The notes under the pieces were generated by a model. It ran no database searches and was not told where the DNA came from. It worked only from the letters and a program-made list of their open reading frames with translations. Below, one piece after another: positions 1 through 9,856 of a stretch of DNA of 64,000 bases; position 1 is the stretch's first letter; every line of letters starts with the position of its first letter. The position numbers were made by a program, and so were the translations under genes. This DNA is from Salinibaculum sp. SYNS191 (GTDB lineage: Archaea > Halobacteriota > Halobacteria > Halobacteriales > Haloarculaceae): assembly GCF_037338445.1 (NCBI RefSeq), contig NZ_CP147840.1, forward strand, positions 1 through 64,000, read 5' to 3'.

Positions 1-14
1 CTAGAAGAGTTCCA

Positions 15-1433
15 ATGAGCGAATTCACCGCTGAAGTCCTCGACGAACCCAGCCTGATGTTCGCCAACGGAGAGGAAGCCATCGACCCTCGAGTCGGGCT
101 AATGGAGTTCGGCCCAAGAACACCATCCGGTAAATCCGAACACCAAGTCATCAACATCGGATACATCGGGTCTGGCCGATCTCTCGGCGCTATCGAGAAA
201 CTTTTCAAGGACATGGAGCTGGCGATCACCGCCGACGAAGACGAGTCGAAGCGGTGGAAACCACCGTTCCCTGGCCTTGGCGAACGATCGTCGCTGAACT
301 TCACGTTCAACACACAGAAGCGGTGGCGGCAGACAATTACTCGCGGCGAGATCCGGGACCTGAAACAGATCCGCAGCCGGAAGGACCGGTTGGAAGAAGC
401 AGTCGAGATCATCAAGATCAACCTCGAAGTCCTGTACGCCAAGGAGACGCCACCTGACGTCGTGTTCATCGCGATTCCCGAAGCGATGTGGGACGCCTGC
501 ACTCCATCCCACCAGGACTATGCCCAGATGCAGTCAGAGACCAGTGACTTCCACAACCGGATCAAGCTGCTCGGGATGGAAGTCGGATTGCCGACACAGC
601 TGATGCAGCCGAAGACCCTCCGCGGTGAGGACGTTCAGGACAAATCCGAGATCGCATGGAACATCGCGGTCGGAACACTGTACAAGGCGCAACGCGGCCA
701 TCCCTGGAAACTAACCGAGCTGGAGGACGGGACATGCTTCGCCGGGATCTCCTTCTACAAAGAGCGAGGCGGAGACCAATCCCGAACGCGGACAGCAATG
801 GCCCAAGTTTTCTTGGAGACAGGCGAGAACTTCATCCTTCGAGGCGACCCCGTCGAAGGAGAGAAACACGGACCAGGCAACAACCACCTCGCAGAGGACG
901 ACGCCGAGAAACTGGTCAAGAAGATTCTCAGGCACTACCGTAGCCACAAGGGCACGGAGCCCCGGCGATTGGTGCTTCACAAGCGGTCGGAGTTCTGGGA
1001 AGAGGAGCGAGAGGGCTTCATCAAAGGTGCTGGGAACATCGAGTTGATGGATTTCATCACAGTCCGAGAACGGCACCCAGTCCGAGCCTTGAGTTCCGGT
1101 ATTTATCCAGCGCTTCGGGGCACAATGATCTCCGCACCCAATAACGAGGAGCATTACCTGTACACGAAGGGGTACATCCCAGCCTTGTCGACGTATCCGG
1201 CGTCAAATATCCCGGAGCCGATCGTGGTCAAGCCGGATCCGGAGGTCAGTGATTCGTCGCCGCAGAAACTGTGCCGGGAAATGCTGGCATTCACGAAACT
1301 GGACTGGAACACTTCGGACTTCTGCACGAAGCTCCCGGTCACGATTGGGATCTCGGATGCCGTGGGGAACATCCTGGCTGAGGCCGAGGCCCAAAACACG
1401 AGTCTGGATATCCATTACTACCACTACATGTAG
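15..1433 (+). CDS. ago: Short prokaryotic Argonaute (MID-PIWI), copy A
   Basis: This is identical to the complete gene at 57539-58957, and the full annotation is given there. In this copy the operon partner lies upstream of the window edge: bases 1-18 hold the last codons of the nuclease/APAZ protein, whose stop overlaps this ATG as ATGA. The 472-residue product has the short-pAgo signatures GLPTQLMQPKTL (191-202), WNIAVGTLYKAQRGHPWKL (215-233) and GISFYKE (244-250). It is probably the same physical gene as the copy at the other end, seen twice because a circle was linearised. Confidence 0.88.
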   Translation: MSEFTAEVLDEPSLMFANGEEAIDPRVGLMEFGPRTPSGKSEHQVINIGYIGSGRSLGAIEKLFKDMELAITADEDESKRWKPPFPGLGERSSLNFTFNTQKRWRQTITRGEIRDLKQIRSRKDRLEEAVEIIKINLEVLYAKETPPDVVFIAIPEAMWDACTPSHQDYAQMQSETSDFHNRIKLLGMEVGLPTQLMQPKTLRGEDVQDKSEIAWNIAVGTLYKAQRGHPWKLTELEDGTCFAGISFYKERGGDQSRTRTAMAQVFLETGENFILRGDPVEGEKHGPGNNHLAEDDAEKLVKKILRHYRSHKGTEPRRLVLHKRSEFWEEEREGFIKGAGNIELMDFITVRERHPVRALSSGIYPALRGTMISAPNNEEHYLYTKGYIPALSTYPASNIPEPIVVKPDPEVSDSSPQKLCREMLAFTKLDWNTSDFCTKLPVTIGISDAVGNILAEAEAQNTSLDIHYYHYM

Positions 1434-1843
1434 CAAATCGGGCGAGTTACCCTACCCAATGAGATTGCCCGACTTTGTACGTGGCAGGAATACCCTCCCC
1501 AGCAGGAGCCAGCAAGTTCTCCGGTTTCTGGTTGTCAGACAGTGGTATGCATCGTCGACGCGCGGAAACCGCTTCAGCTCTTAGATAGCTAAGGCCGTTC
1601 AGCGTGGATATGTTTACTTTCGGCTATTTCTTATTGTCACTGGCTCAGAATAGAACGATACAAGAATGGCAAGTCTCCCGAATCCTCTGATATCAGATAT
1701 TTCGGGTTGGCTCTGTTGAAACCCTCAGCAGTTGATACAAACGGCGTACTGAATATAGAGGGTTCATCAAGGACTGTTCAATAATGCCAATAAATAGTAT
1801 ATTCTACAACGCCACTCTTTTCAAACAGTAGTGCCAGTTTGTC
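1434..1843. other. Intergenic stretch with an IS-end-like relic (copy A)
   Basis: There is no credible gene here. The stretch is AT-rich and lies between the convergent 3' ends of the Argonaute and metalloprotease genes. At 1709-1775 is a small element starting GGCTCTGTTGAAACCCTC and ending with the imperfectly inverted GAGGGTTCATCAAGGAC. A related sequence occurs at 49288-49352, so this is probably a relic of insertion-sequence ends or a very small MITE. The family was not identified. Confidence 0.5.
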
Positions 1844-4800
1844 TCACTTAGACTCGTCTCGAATCATCCGGGAAGCTAGATATGCAAGACCGGCTGTAAC
1901 TGCTCCTCCCGCAGCGATTTCCTCTATTGAGAAACCAAAGAATAAGCCACCACCAGTAGCTTCGGCTTCGATTGTATTGATTCGAAGTTCGGTGTCCACA
2001 AGTAGATCACGAAGCTCATCCTTTGTGGGTTGGATAGCACCTGTTTCGTACTCGTCCTTTATTGAACTCCCTATGCTACCCTCAAAATCCGCCACTGTCT
2101 GTAACGCAGCCTCGTAATCTTCTTGATCCATCTGTTCGTCAAGTTCACTCAGCATATCCAGCAGGTCTTGTCTCCGTCTCTCAGGCTCATCTACGAATGC
2201 GTTATCTGGAACCCGCTCAATTCGATCTTGAACTGAACGGATTATCGGATTAAATGATATATTGTCATTCCCCTGCTTGATTTCCACTTCCCTCGTATTT
2301 TCGGGAAATGGGATGGTAAATATGAATTCCCCAGTTACAGTAGAACCTGAGGGAGTACCAGCACCCTGAAATGTATCCACTGCTTCGTCTCGATAAGTCG
2401 TCGTTTCAATATTAGCTCCCCTTCCGTCTCTGGTGGTAATTGAAACGTTCCCATCGTCGCCAGCCGATGGTGCAGGTCTCCCTCTCTCTGAATCAGTGCG
2501 GTGACCTCAGTCTCACCGCTTTCTGTCGTGATGGCTCTTCCCGACAGAATTGGCTCAACGACATCGTCAATGCTTTCAGGAGGAATTGGTTCAAATTCGT
2601 TGTCGATCAACTTTTGATACGTGAACGTATCTATCCACTCCGCGTTCGGGGTTTCTCCTACAGTGTGCGCGTAGCTCATAATCGATTCTACAGGGCTTGG
2701 AAAGTTGACTACCGAAAGTGATCCATCGGACAAATCATACCCATTTGAGACAAGCCCCGGATCATCATCTCCCGATCTCTAGTTCGGACGTGTGCATTGT
2801 CGACCTCATCAGTTGAAATGGTACAGTCGTCAAAATCATCTGCAACACGCCGCATAGCAAGCTCATCTTCAAAAACACCGGAGTCAAAGCTTTCACTGCA
2901 GGAACCATCATTCCCTAAAAAGTGATGCCCGATTTCATGAGCGGCCGTCTCGGCACCGACAGGCAACATCGCAGCTGAGGCCTGTGGTTGGGTCGGCCAA
3001 CTCGATGGGTGGATGCCTATTACGTTATCTTTCGAATGAAAACTGAAATAGTCGTCTTGTCCGGGGAGAGAATCCGGCACCACTGCAAGTGTAACATCAA
3101 GCTCAATTGGAGTATACATTTCTAGCGCATCACGTGCCTCTTTCAGATCTTTCCTGTAATCATTCGAATCGGCTGTTGCTCGCATCACATCAGGATGGAC
3201 GAAATCATTGATCCCGGCGACAGGAAAGTTACTCTCGATAAATTCAATATACTCTGTAACCAGTCGCTCGAACCTGTCCCGTGGTGTTTCGTCTCTGGAT
3301 CCAGGGACAATACGCCCGTCATTATTTCCGTATCTCGTACCATTCTCGGCATCTTTGAGTTCGATAAATCCGATATTTATCGCCCCCGTTTCACGCGTGG
3401 CAAAGTCATCGTCGGCAACGAGGCGTGCAGAGGCTACCGGGTCGTCAGGTCTGGCGGTCAACTGAATCTCCGTAACATCAGGTCGCAGAATTGTTTCTTC
3501 TGTTGCAAATACGCAGTCTTTGTTATGGAAAACTTCAATCTCTTGACCCCCCCGCATAAGCAGTTCAACTTCAGATTTGGTCAATTCAAACGAGATTGAT
3601 ACTGGCTCACCAGATTCCCTTACTTGCGTCGCTTCAAACGTCAGCGTGTCCGTTTCAATGGTCTCAATTTCGCCCTCTAACTCGAACAGTACGGCTGTTT
3701 CTTTCCCTACGATGAGGTCGGGGATTTTCGGAACATCCGCTTCGATATCAGAACCCACCAATCGGGTGTTCTCTGTTGCCTGAACCAGACGTACATTCTC
3801 AAAACTTATCTCGACTGTTTGGTCGCCAGGATCGGGTTCTGGCTTACTTGGTTCCAACTCATTGCCAGCCCACGTGTGATGATGGCCGAGGGTTCCCAAA
3901 TTCACTCGTGACCCTTCGCTCGATCCTTCAACCCCAGCATGCAGTGCATACATGTTGCCGTCACCTCTCCCGACGAAGACAGTGCCATCCACCACCGTTG
4001 ATGACGTCCAACCGCCCCTCTCAGTTTTGGTTGACCACACCTCAGTCCCATCCGTGGCGTCCAGCGCATACATATTGTCAATACTCCCGATAAAGACGGT
4101 ACCCCCCGCCACTGTGGGCGACGAGGTGACAGACGCACCAGTTCCGAATGACCACACCTCACTTCCGTCGGCCACATCTAATGCATATACGTTGCCGTCA
4201 TCACTCCCAATAAAGACGGTTCCTCCTGCCACTGTGGGCGACGAGGTGACAGACGCACCAGTTCCAAATGACCACACCTCACTTCCGTCGGCCACATCTA
4301 ATGCATATACGTTGCCGTCATCACTCCCAATAAAGACGGTACCCTCTGCCACTGTGGGCGACGAGGTGACGTACCCATATCTGCCAGCTTTGAATGACCA
4401 TACCTTCGTGCCATCGTTTGCGTTCAATGCATACACGTTCGTATCGACGCTGCCGATGAAAACGGTGTCATCCACCACTGTCGCCGATGATGTGACCCTA
4501 TCATCTGTTTTGAACGACCACATCTCGCTGCCATCGTCGCTATTCAGGGCATACACGTTGCCGTCGTTACTCCCGAAAAAGACGGTGCCATCCGTCACTG
4601 TCGGCGACGACTCAATACCCCCGCGAGTCATTACTGACCACAGCTCACTTCCGTCAGTCACATCCAAAGCGTGAACTTTGGCACCAGCAGTCCCAACGAA
4701 AACAGTGCCACCGACCACCGTTGGTGCTGACCCAATACCGAACCCAGGTTGAAATGACCACACCTCACTTCCGTCGGCAGCATTTAATGCATACAGAGTA

Positions 4801-5026
4801 CCATCACTGCTCCCAGGGCTGGGATCGTCACTCCCGATAAAGACGGTGCTATCTACCACTGTTGGCGATGCGGTGAAACGTTCACTACCATCCGTATCAA
4901 AGAGCCACATCACCTCACCACCCGACGCATTTTGAGCACTGGCCGATCGAATCATTCCAGGCGCTCCCATCAGCATGAACCCCCGGTCTTCAGGAGATCT
5001 CGCCGTCCCAGTGGAAACTTGCTCAT
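1844..5026 (-). pseudogene. Tat-exported PQQ-propeller metalloprotease, copy A, with three frameshifts (probably sequencing errors)
   Basis: This is the same gene as 59368-62552, where the domains are described. Here the reading frame breaks three times, and each break equals one missing base in a homopolymer: CCCCC at 4980-4984, CCC at 2771-2773 and CCC at 2480-2482. At the last two sites copy B has one more C and is open, so at least those are errors or very recent mutations. The first break is shared by both copies and separates the Tat leader (GRRDLLKTGG) from the body. I list the locus as broken only because the sequence as given cannot encode the full protein. Confidence 0.8.
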
Positions 5027-5446
5027 CAGATCATCACTCCCCTCGCTGCAATCGCCGAGAGTCGATATCCGTTGCCGCTGATCGGCCAAAGCCCCTACCC
5101 GAAATTTCCATACACTTACAAAAATGATTAATGACTTATAATTTTCTCTGAACCGTGTGCAGTATTTGCGCTGTGTATCAATCAGTTCCTTCGTAAACCA
5201 CTCTATATCTGTCAGTAACAGCGTGACCGATACAGAGGTTGAGTGGGGCAGGGAATCGGCGTGAGTTCCATGACCAGCCGGTCGCTCCAGACCAGTGCTC
5301 ACTCTAAGCGAAAGTTACGCCAGTGCCTCATACGTTGCGTCGTTACGATCGATTCAAGTAATTTCGAATCTAACAAGTGGCTTTTTGTCACTCAAAAACC
5401 ACAAGATTGGGAAGTCTTTTTGAGATTGGATGTATAGATAATATAC
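5027..5446. promoter_or_regulatory. Divergent promoter region between the two secreted proteases (copy A)
   Basis: About 420 bases without a convincing gene separate the start of the Tat-exported metalloprotease (minus) from the start of the TSP3 metalloprotease (plus). An AT-rich block, TGTATAGATAATATAC, ends directly before the ATG at 5447. It may contain the TATA element, although the usual 25-30 nt spacing is not clear. The minus-strand promoter is not resolved. An open frame crosses the region on the minus strand but has no start signal, and its only useful part is the final Tat leader. Confidence 0.45.
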
Positions 5447-7303
5447 ATGAAATTTAAACGTATGTTAATTACAGTTATTATTATATTTTCCCTGTTTGTT
5501 GTAGGGATTGCAACTGGACTATATATTTTGGAGCCCACTTCTGTTCCAGATGGTAATATTACTGCGACAGCCTCAGGTTCGGGTACAGACCAGTCAGCCA
5601 CAGACTCTTTATCGTCAACGGCAACAGACACTTCATCGTCGAAAGAAACAGCGTCGGGAACGGATTCAGAACTGACACCATCTAATGACCAAACGACTGA
5701 TTCTGATAGTGATGGCCTTTCAGACGACAGGGAAGCAGAATTAGGAACTGATCCCGAGATCGCAGACAGTGATGGAGATGGCCTTAACGACGGTTCAGAA
5801 CTGAATGAATACGGAACGAATCCAACGAGTGCTGATTCTGATAGCGATGGACTTTCAGACGGAAGAGAAGTAGAATTAGGAACAAATCCCGGGCTCATAG
5901 ACAGTGACGGAGATGGCCTAGAAGACAGTGCAGAATTGAATGAATACGGAACGGTTCCAACAAGTGCTGATTCTGACAGTGACGGACTTAATGATGGATC
6001 AGAAGTTACCAAGTACGAGACTAACCCCACAAACCCTGACACGGATGGGGATGGTCTCAAGGATGGAGAAGAAATCAATCGGTGGAAGTCTGATCCATTA
6101 CTGAGTCATTCTGACAGTGATGGAATCAGTGATGCAGACGAAGCATTAATCCACTCCACTGACCCGACGGATGAGGATACCGATGGAGATGGCCTGAGTG
6201 ATGACATAGAGATTAATGGGTCAACTTTTCCTCTGTCTCCAGATTCAGATGGAGACGGACTGAGTGATCTGGAATTCAAAAAGTATGGAACAAATGCTAC
6301 TAATCCTGATACTGATGGGGATGGCCTCACAGACGGGGCTGAACTCAATTCTGAAGCACTATCTGAGTCGAGTCCACTACGGATGGACGTCTTTGTCGAA
6401 GTTGATTATATGCAGTCATATAAGCCACGTGAGGAGGCTATGAATCTGGTCGCAGAAGCATACGAAGAGGCGCCCATTGACAATCCTGATGGCTCAACCG
6501 GTATTTCACTGCATATCGTTCTTGATGAGTCGATCGAAACTGAACCAACAACTGAGCAAGAACAGAAGAACGCAATAGCCAACAAACATTTTGATTATGA
6601 GGGTTACGGATATCATTATGCTATAGCAGTACGTGAAGCACGTTCCGATGGTGATGATGTGGGTGGTTTTGCCGGCGGTGATTCATTTGTATTCCAGACG
6701 AGCGTTAATGGTGAGGAGAGGTATTCTCATGAGAGAACCGCGAACATATTCATGCACGAACTTGGTCATTCGGTAGGACTAGATCCAGACCTGTACAAAG
6801 GGATAGATTCCAAAGAGGTTCCGTTTTCGGAATATGAGAGCGTCATGAACTACAACGCTCCTGTGGGGGCATTCCAGTACAGTAACGGAGAACCCTTTGA
6901 CGATTGGGAATATATTGTCCGCAACCAAGATGCGACCGAATCTGTGGCGGGTATTAGACTCAGTAATCAATCCGTCGCACAAAACGGCACCCAGATAGTC
7001 AATATCGACCGCGTAGTAACATCGGAAGGTGGCTTTGTGACCATCCGCGCTGGTTATGCAGGAGGCGACGAGATCGGGACCAGCGAGTACCTAGTTGCGG
7101 GTACACACTACGACGTGCGTATTGAACTGGATGACAACATCGACGACGAAATGACTCTCGCCGCGATTACCCACTTGGACACGAACAACAACAGGGAATA
7201 CGATTTCAATAGCAGTGTCGTTGATGCGCCGTACACTAACGACTCGGGCGTTGTGGTAGACACTGCGACGGTTAGCGTGGATACCGACATCAGCACCGAC
7301 TGA
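5447..7303 (+). CDS. Secreted or anchored metzincin protease with thrombospondin type-3 calcium repeats
   Basis: The product has 618 residues. A hydrophobic N-terminal segment (about 5-28) is a signal anchor or signal peptide. A Ser/Thr-rich linker follows, then at least eight Asp-rich TSP3-type repeats (about 85-300, units like DSDGDGLNDGSELNEYGTNP) expected to bind calcium. The catalytic region has HELGHSVGLD near residue 437, matching the metzincin zinc motif HExxHxxGxxD, and a downstream Met-turn, SVMNY. The C-terminus, from about 500, resembles the haloarchaeal DUF7282 beta domain. The first half is AT-rich and the last 300 bases are GC-rich, suggesting a mosaic gene. It is divergent from another secreted protease. 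A role in cell-surface or competitor degradation is inference. Confidence 0.9.
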   Translation: MKFKRMLITVIIIFSLFVVGIATGLYILEPTSVPDGNITATASGSGTDQSATDSLSSTATDTSSSKETASGTDSELTPSNDQTTDSDSDGLSDDREAELGTDPEIADSDGDGLNDGSELNEYGTNPTSADSDSDGLSDGREVELGTNPGLIDSDGDGLEDSAELNEYGTVPTSADSDSDGLNDGSEVTKYETNPTNPDTDGDGLKDGEEINRWKSDPLLSHSDSDGISDADEALIHSTDPTDEDTDGDGLSDDIEINGSTFPLSPDSDGDGLSDLEFKKYGTNATNPDTDGDGLTDGAELNSEALSESSPLRMDVFVEVDYMQSYKPREEAMNLVAEAYEEAPIDNPDGSTGISLHIVLDESIETEPTTEQEQKNAIANKHFDYEGYGYHYAIAVREARSDGDDVGGFAGGDSFVFQTSVNGEERYSHERTANIFMHELGHSVGLDPDLYKGIDSKEVPFSEYESVMNYNAPVGAFQYSNGEPFDDWEYIVRNQDATESVAGIRLSNQSVAQNGTQIVNIDRVVTSEGGFVTIRAGYAGGDEIGTSEYLVAGTHYDVRIELDDNIDDEMTLAAITHLDTNNNREYDFNSSVVDAPYTNDSGVVVDTATVSVDTDISTD

Positions 7304-7544
7304 CCGTCCTTTTCCTAACCCGTTCACCGTCGCTGACTATGCCGTTATATACCAAATCGGTCGCAAAAAATAACCAGCCAATAGGTCGCGATAGACTAAA
7401 CTTCGTGAATGAGTAGACACTATCCCAGTCATCTCGGTCACATCTTGCCGTATTTGGTTACCGGAGAGTCGGTGCTGAATTTGCGCTCTGTATTCAGCAC
7501 GTCCGCTGAAACCTGTCACGTTCGAAGGATCTCAACAAGGCCAT

Positions 7545-7823
7545 CTACTTCTGAGTGCCGACGGACCACTCCGTCTCAAACTGCAGAGGAAGTTCATCAG
7601 TGTCGAGGACATCAGCGATCTCCGCCGGCGTGACGCTGCCCTGCTCCTCGGCTAGCTCAATCAGATCCTTAATCTTCCCAGTCGGCACTGCATCGGTCCC
7701 ACCCGCCATCCTGGTGTAGTAGGTGGCCGCCGTATCGAGCGCTTTACTCTTCGTATTCTCACCGGTCGCCTCGAGGAGTGCCTCGTACCGACGCTCGCGC
7801 TCGTCGTTCATCCGGAGTCGCAT
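7545..7823 (-). CDS. Small RHH-like DNA-binding protein (paralogue 1)
   Basis: The product is a 92-residue protein. I chose the start at MRLRMNDERE because the paralogue at 48980-49251 starts at the same place. The N-terminus (MRLRMNDERERR, then a helix and NTKSKALDTAATYY) looks like a ribbon-helix-helix fold, and the C-terminal half carries the shared SVTPAEIADVL motif. The upstream sequence (ACACACCCC followed by CTAGTTTTTT on the plus strand) is also conserved between the paralogues, so both probably use the same promoter or operator. The 11-bp inverted repeat at 7955-7988 lies about 130 bases upstream and repeats the TTGCACACAC motif. Autoregulation is inference. Confidence 0.8.
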   Translation of the reverse strand: MRLRMNDERERRYEALLEATGENTKSKALDTAATYYTRMAGGTDAVPTGKIKDLIELAEEQGSVTPAEIADVLDTDELPLQFETEWSVGTQK

Positions 7824-8109
7824 CTGTATTGTTGCACACACCCCAGCATCCTAGTTTTTTCGAGTGGCTGACTACAGATCTATATATAAAGGAGCCATCT
7901 CAACAACAGCATTCGCCTCGTCAACGTTCGAGAATTGCATCCGAATGAATCGAGATTGCACACACTCCGTTATCGATGTGTGTGCAATTTTGGAGAAGCG
8001 TTTCTTTGGACGCGCAACCGCCACCTAAGCAGCTGCTGTCATACGGTTCATCTCCTAACTAAAGAGGTATGATTGTGCGATTGGCTGAGATTCAATCGCG
8101 GAAGTAAGA
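7824..8109. promoter_or_regulatory. Intergenic region with an 11-bp inverted repeat (7955-7988)
   Basis: ATTGCACACAC at 7955-7965 is perfectly inverted as GTGTGTGCAAT at 7978-7988 with a 12-nt loop. A third TTGCACACAC occurs at about 7828-7838, beside the start of the RHH-like gene. The spacing suits either an operator recognised by a dimeric small protein or a hairpin at the end of the DUF1102-like genes. No gene of credible length is seen in this stretch. Confidence 0.55.
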
Positions 8110-8811
8110 TTAGTCAGAGGAAACTGTTAGTGTTCCGGAGAGGTCATCATCAGTTGAACCACCTGTTGTGTCTATGAAGAGGGAGACTCCAATGCGTCCA
8201 CCTGGTTTTAATCGAATGTCACCTGGTTGGCCATCGTCTCCATAATCTTTGAAAACTAATTCTCCGTCTCCTCCGGGGAACCAGTCAGAGCGTTTTGGGA
8301 TGTTCGAAGAGGAGTCCACGGCATCTGCTGATCTGGACGATCCCATGATAAAAATCTCAGAGCCACCAGGATCACTCGTGAAATCATACCCAATAGTGAT
8401 TGAATGTGCAATAGTGTCCTGGTTGAGAATAGAGAATGCCGGGAGTTCGTAAGGATCACCAGACCCCGCACTTTCTGGTGGGTAGATTTTGTCTTCTGGG
8501 GGCATCCAGTCGTATTTCCCGAAATAGCCAACTTGGTACCGCGAATCAACATTAACCCCCTGTCCCTCTACGACACCATCGTCATTATGATCACTTGTGA
8601 AATCAATCACCAAGCTACCAGAATCATAATAGACACGTTCGTCAGCTTTTGCTCCCGGTTGAAGCGTAATTAGGCCATTTGCATCATTCACGACATTCAT
8701 GTTCGCGGAACGGTCCGCAGTCATCGTCGTAAACGCCCCCGTACCTATTGTAGCCGCCCCGCCCGCGGCGAGCGATCCGATTCCGATCAGGAACTTTCGT
8801 CTGTTTGTCAT
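8110..8811 (-). CDS. Tat-exported DUF1102-like secreted protein (paralogue A)
   Basis: The product is 233 residues. The leader MTNRRKFLIGIGSLAAGG, followed by AATIGTGAFTT, has the RRxFL pattern of a haloarchaeal Tat signal, so export in folded form is expected. The next block (TADRSANMNVVNDANGLI) is diagnostic of DUF1102-type haloarchaeal surface or secreted proteins, and the rest is Gly/Asp-rich beta-type sequence. It lies 82 nt downstream of a closely similar gene on the same strand, a tandem duplication. The DNA is less GC-rich than that of the large operons. The function of the family is unknown to me. Confidence 0.85.
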   Translation of the reverse strand: MTNRRKFLIGIGSLAAGGAATIGTGAFTTMTADRSANMNVVNDANGLITLQPGAKADERVYYDSGSLVIDFTSDHNDDGVVEGQGVNVDSRYQVGYFGKYDWMPPEDKIYPPESAGSGDPYELPAFSILNQDTIAHSITIGYDFTSDPGGSEIFIMGSSRSADAVDSSSNIPKRSDWFPGGDGELVFKDYGDDGQPGDIRLKPGGRIGVSLFIDTTGGSTDDDLSGTLTVSSD

Positions 8812-8893
8812 TGGTATTTGTAATATCAGGAGAGGGAACTGTCACTAACCGAACGCGAGCGTCTCAGTCTCTCCCTGAAGTTCTGATTTTGTT

Positions 8894-9622
8894 TTAGTTG
8901 GCGCTCACGGTGATACTTCCTTCCGCATCCACCGTACTGTCACCCGCTAAGACGACGAGCGCGACAGCAACGATCTCCCCGGCACCGACATCCTCGAACT
9001 CGATATACAACTCGTCGCTACCGTCGTCTATGTCTATGTCCATAGTCTCGCCAAGAGCCACGACGATCTCATCGTCAAACGTCAATCTGATATCGTGGGC
9101 TTGCGAGTCATTATTTTGCACTGTAAAGAAAGGTTCAATCACCGTGTTAGAGCCATCGCCAGGGAGGGAAGGAAGAGAACTGGCAGAACCCCAGGCGCGG
9201 GCAGTTTCCTTTTCAGTTTCGCCCGAGAAATGGGTTCCATACCACTCAGCATAACTATCGTCTTTGCTGTCAACGTCGAAGTAACCAGCTGCACCCGCCC
9301 CTTCACCACGATACTTTTCAATATCCCACGTTGCGTCCTCAGTTTCACCGAATTGGTATGTGGAGTCTTGGTTCACACCGTAACTCCCCTCATTGTTCCC
9401 GGCATCGCCATCGCCAATACTCGTGTTAATATAGAGTTCGCCGTTATCTTCCCAGACCTGTTCACCATCCGGAATGAGACTGACAAGACCGGATGAATCA
9501 TTCACGACATTGATATTCGCACTCCGCTCTGCGCTCATCGTAGTGAACGCACCGGTACCCATTGCAGCCGCCCCGCCAGCGGCGAGCGATCCCATTCCGA
9601 TCAGGAATTTGCGTCGTTCCAT
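8894..9622 (-). CDS. Tat-exported DUF1102-like secreted protein (paralogue B)
   Basis: The product is 242 residues. The leader MERRKFLIGMGSLAAGG and the block SAERSANINVVNDSSGLV align closely with the gene at 8110-8811, while the middle part differs (YRGEGAGAAGYFDVDSKDD and onward). The C-terminus shows the same LTVSSD/ITVSAN ending. It is a Tat substrate expected to reach the cell surface or medium, and it probably forms a two-gene unit with its paralogue. The divergence concentrated in the middle suggests that the exposed face varies while the export signal and core are conserved. Confidence 0.87.
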   Translation of the reverse strand: MERRKFLIGMGSLAAGGAAAMGTGAFTTMSAERSANINVVNDSSGLVSLIPDGEQVWEDNGELYINTSIGDGDAGNNEGSYGVNQDSTYQFGETEDATWDIEKYRGEGAGAAGYFDVDSKDDSYAEWYGTHFSGETEKETARAWGSASSLPSLPGDGSNTVIEPFFTVQNNDSQAHDIRLTFDDEIVVALGETMDIDIDDGSDELYIEFEDVGAGEIVAVALVVLAGDSTVDAEGSITVSAN

Positions 9623-9856
9623 AGTTGTTCACCGCGCGCCTTACCGCAGCGCGCTTAGCAGGACAATCACTCCATTACCTCATTGTATTCAGGCCCAAGA
9701 GCGAGGTATTCCACCGTTTGAAGCAGATTCAGGCTCCCCTGGAAGCCGTTCATCACGCCCGTGAAGCCAGTCATGGCTCCTTTGAAGAAGGGAATTTTAC
9801 CGCTTCCTGGCAAACGACCAGTAGTAATTACACCAGTGACAGGGGAACACTTCTCT

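Larger units (their letters stand above)
1..6474. repeat. Long terminal direct repeat, copy A (contig-end overlap)
   Basis: Positions 1-6474 are the same sequence as 57525-64000. The only differences I find are two C runs: three C at 2480-2482 against four at 60004-60007, and three C at 2771-2773 against four at 60296-60299. The second copy runs off the window end, so the true repeat may be longer. The simplest reading is a circular molecule of about 57.5 kb assembled with untrimmed overlapping ends. A genuine tandem duplication is possible but less likely, because the repeat reaches both window edges and starts in the middle of an operon. Confidence 0.9.

Noticed and set aside
4000..4674. 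Long plus-strand open frame opposite the propeller repeats
   Set aside because: Its Thr/Val/Ser-rich repetitive sequence is the mirror of the propeller blades; no promoter or ribosome site.
4970..5302. A 110-residue minus-strand open frame upstream of the metalloprotease
   Set aside because: Only its last 18 codons (MSKFPLGRRDLLKTGG and SC) make sense, as the Tat leader of the next gene after a one-base frameshift. The rest lacks a start signal.
5392..6348. Minus-strand Ser/Pro-rich frames opposite the TSP3 repeats
   Set aside because: Low-complexity shadow of the Asp-rich repeats on the coding strand.
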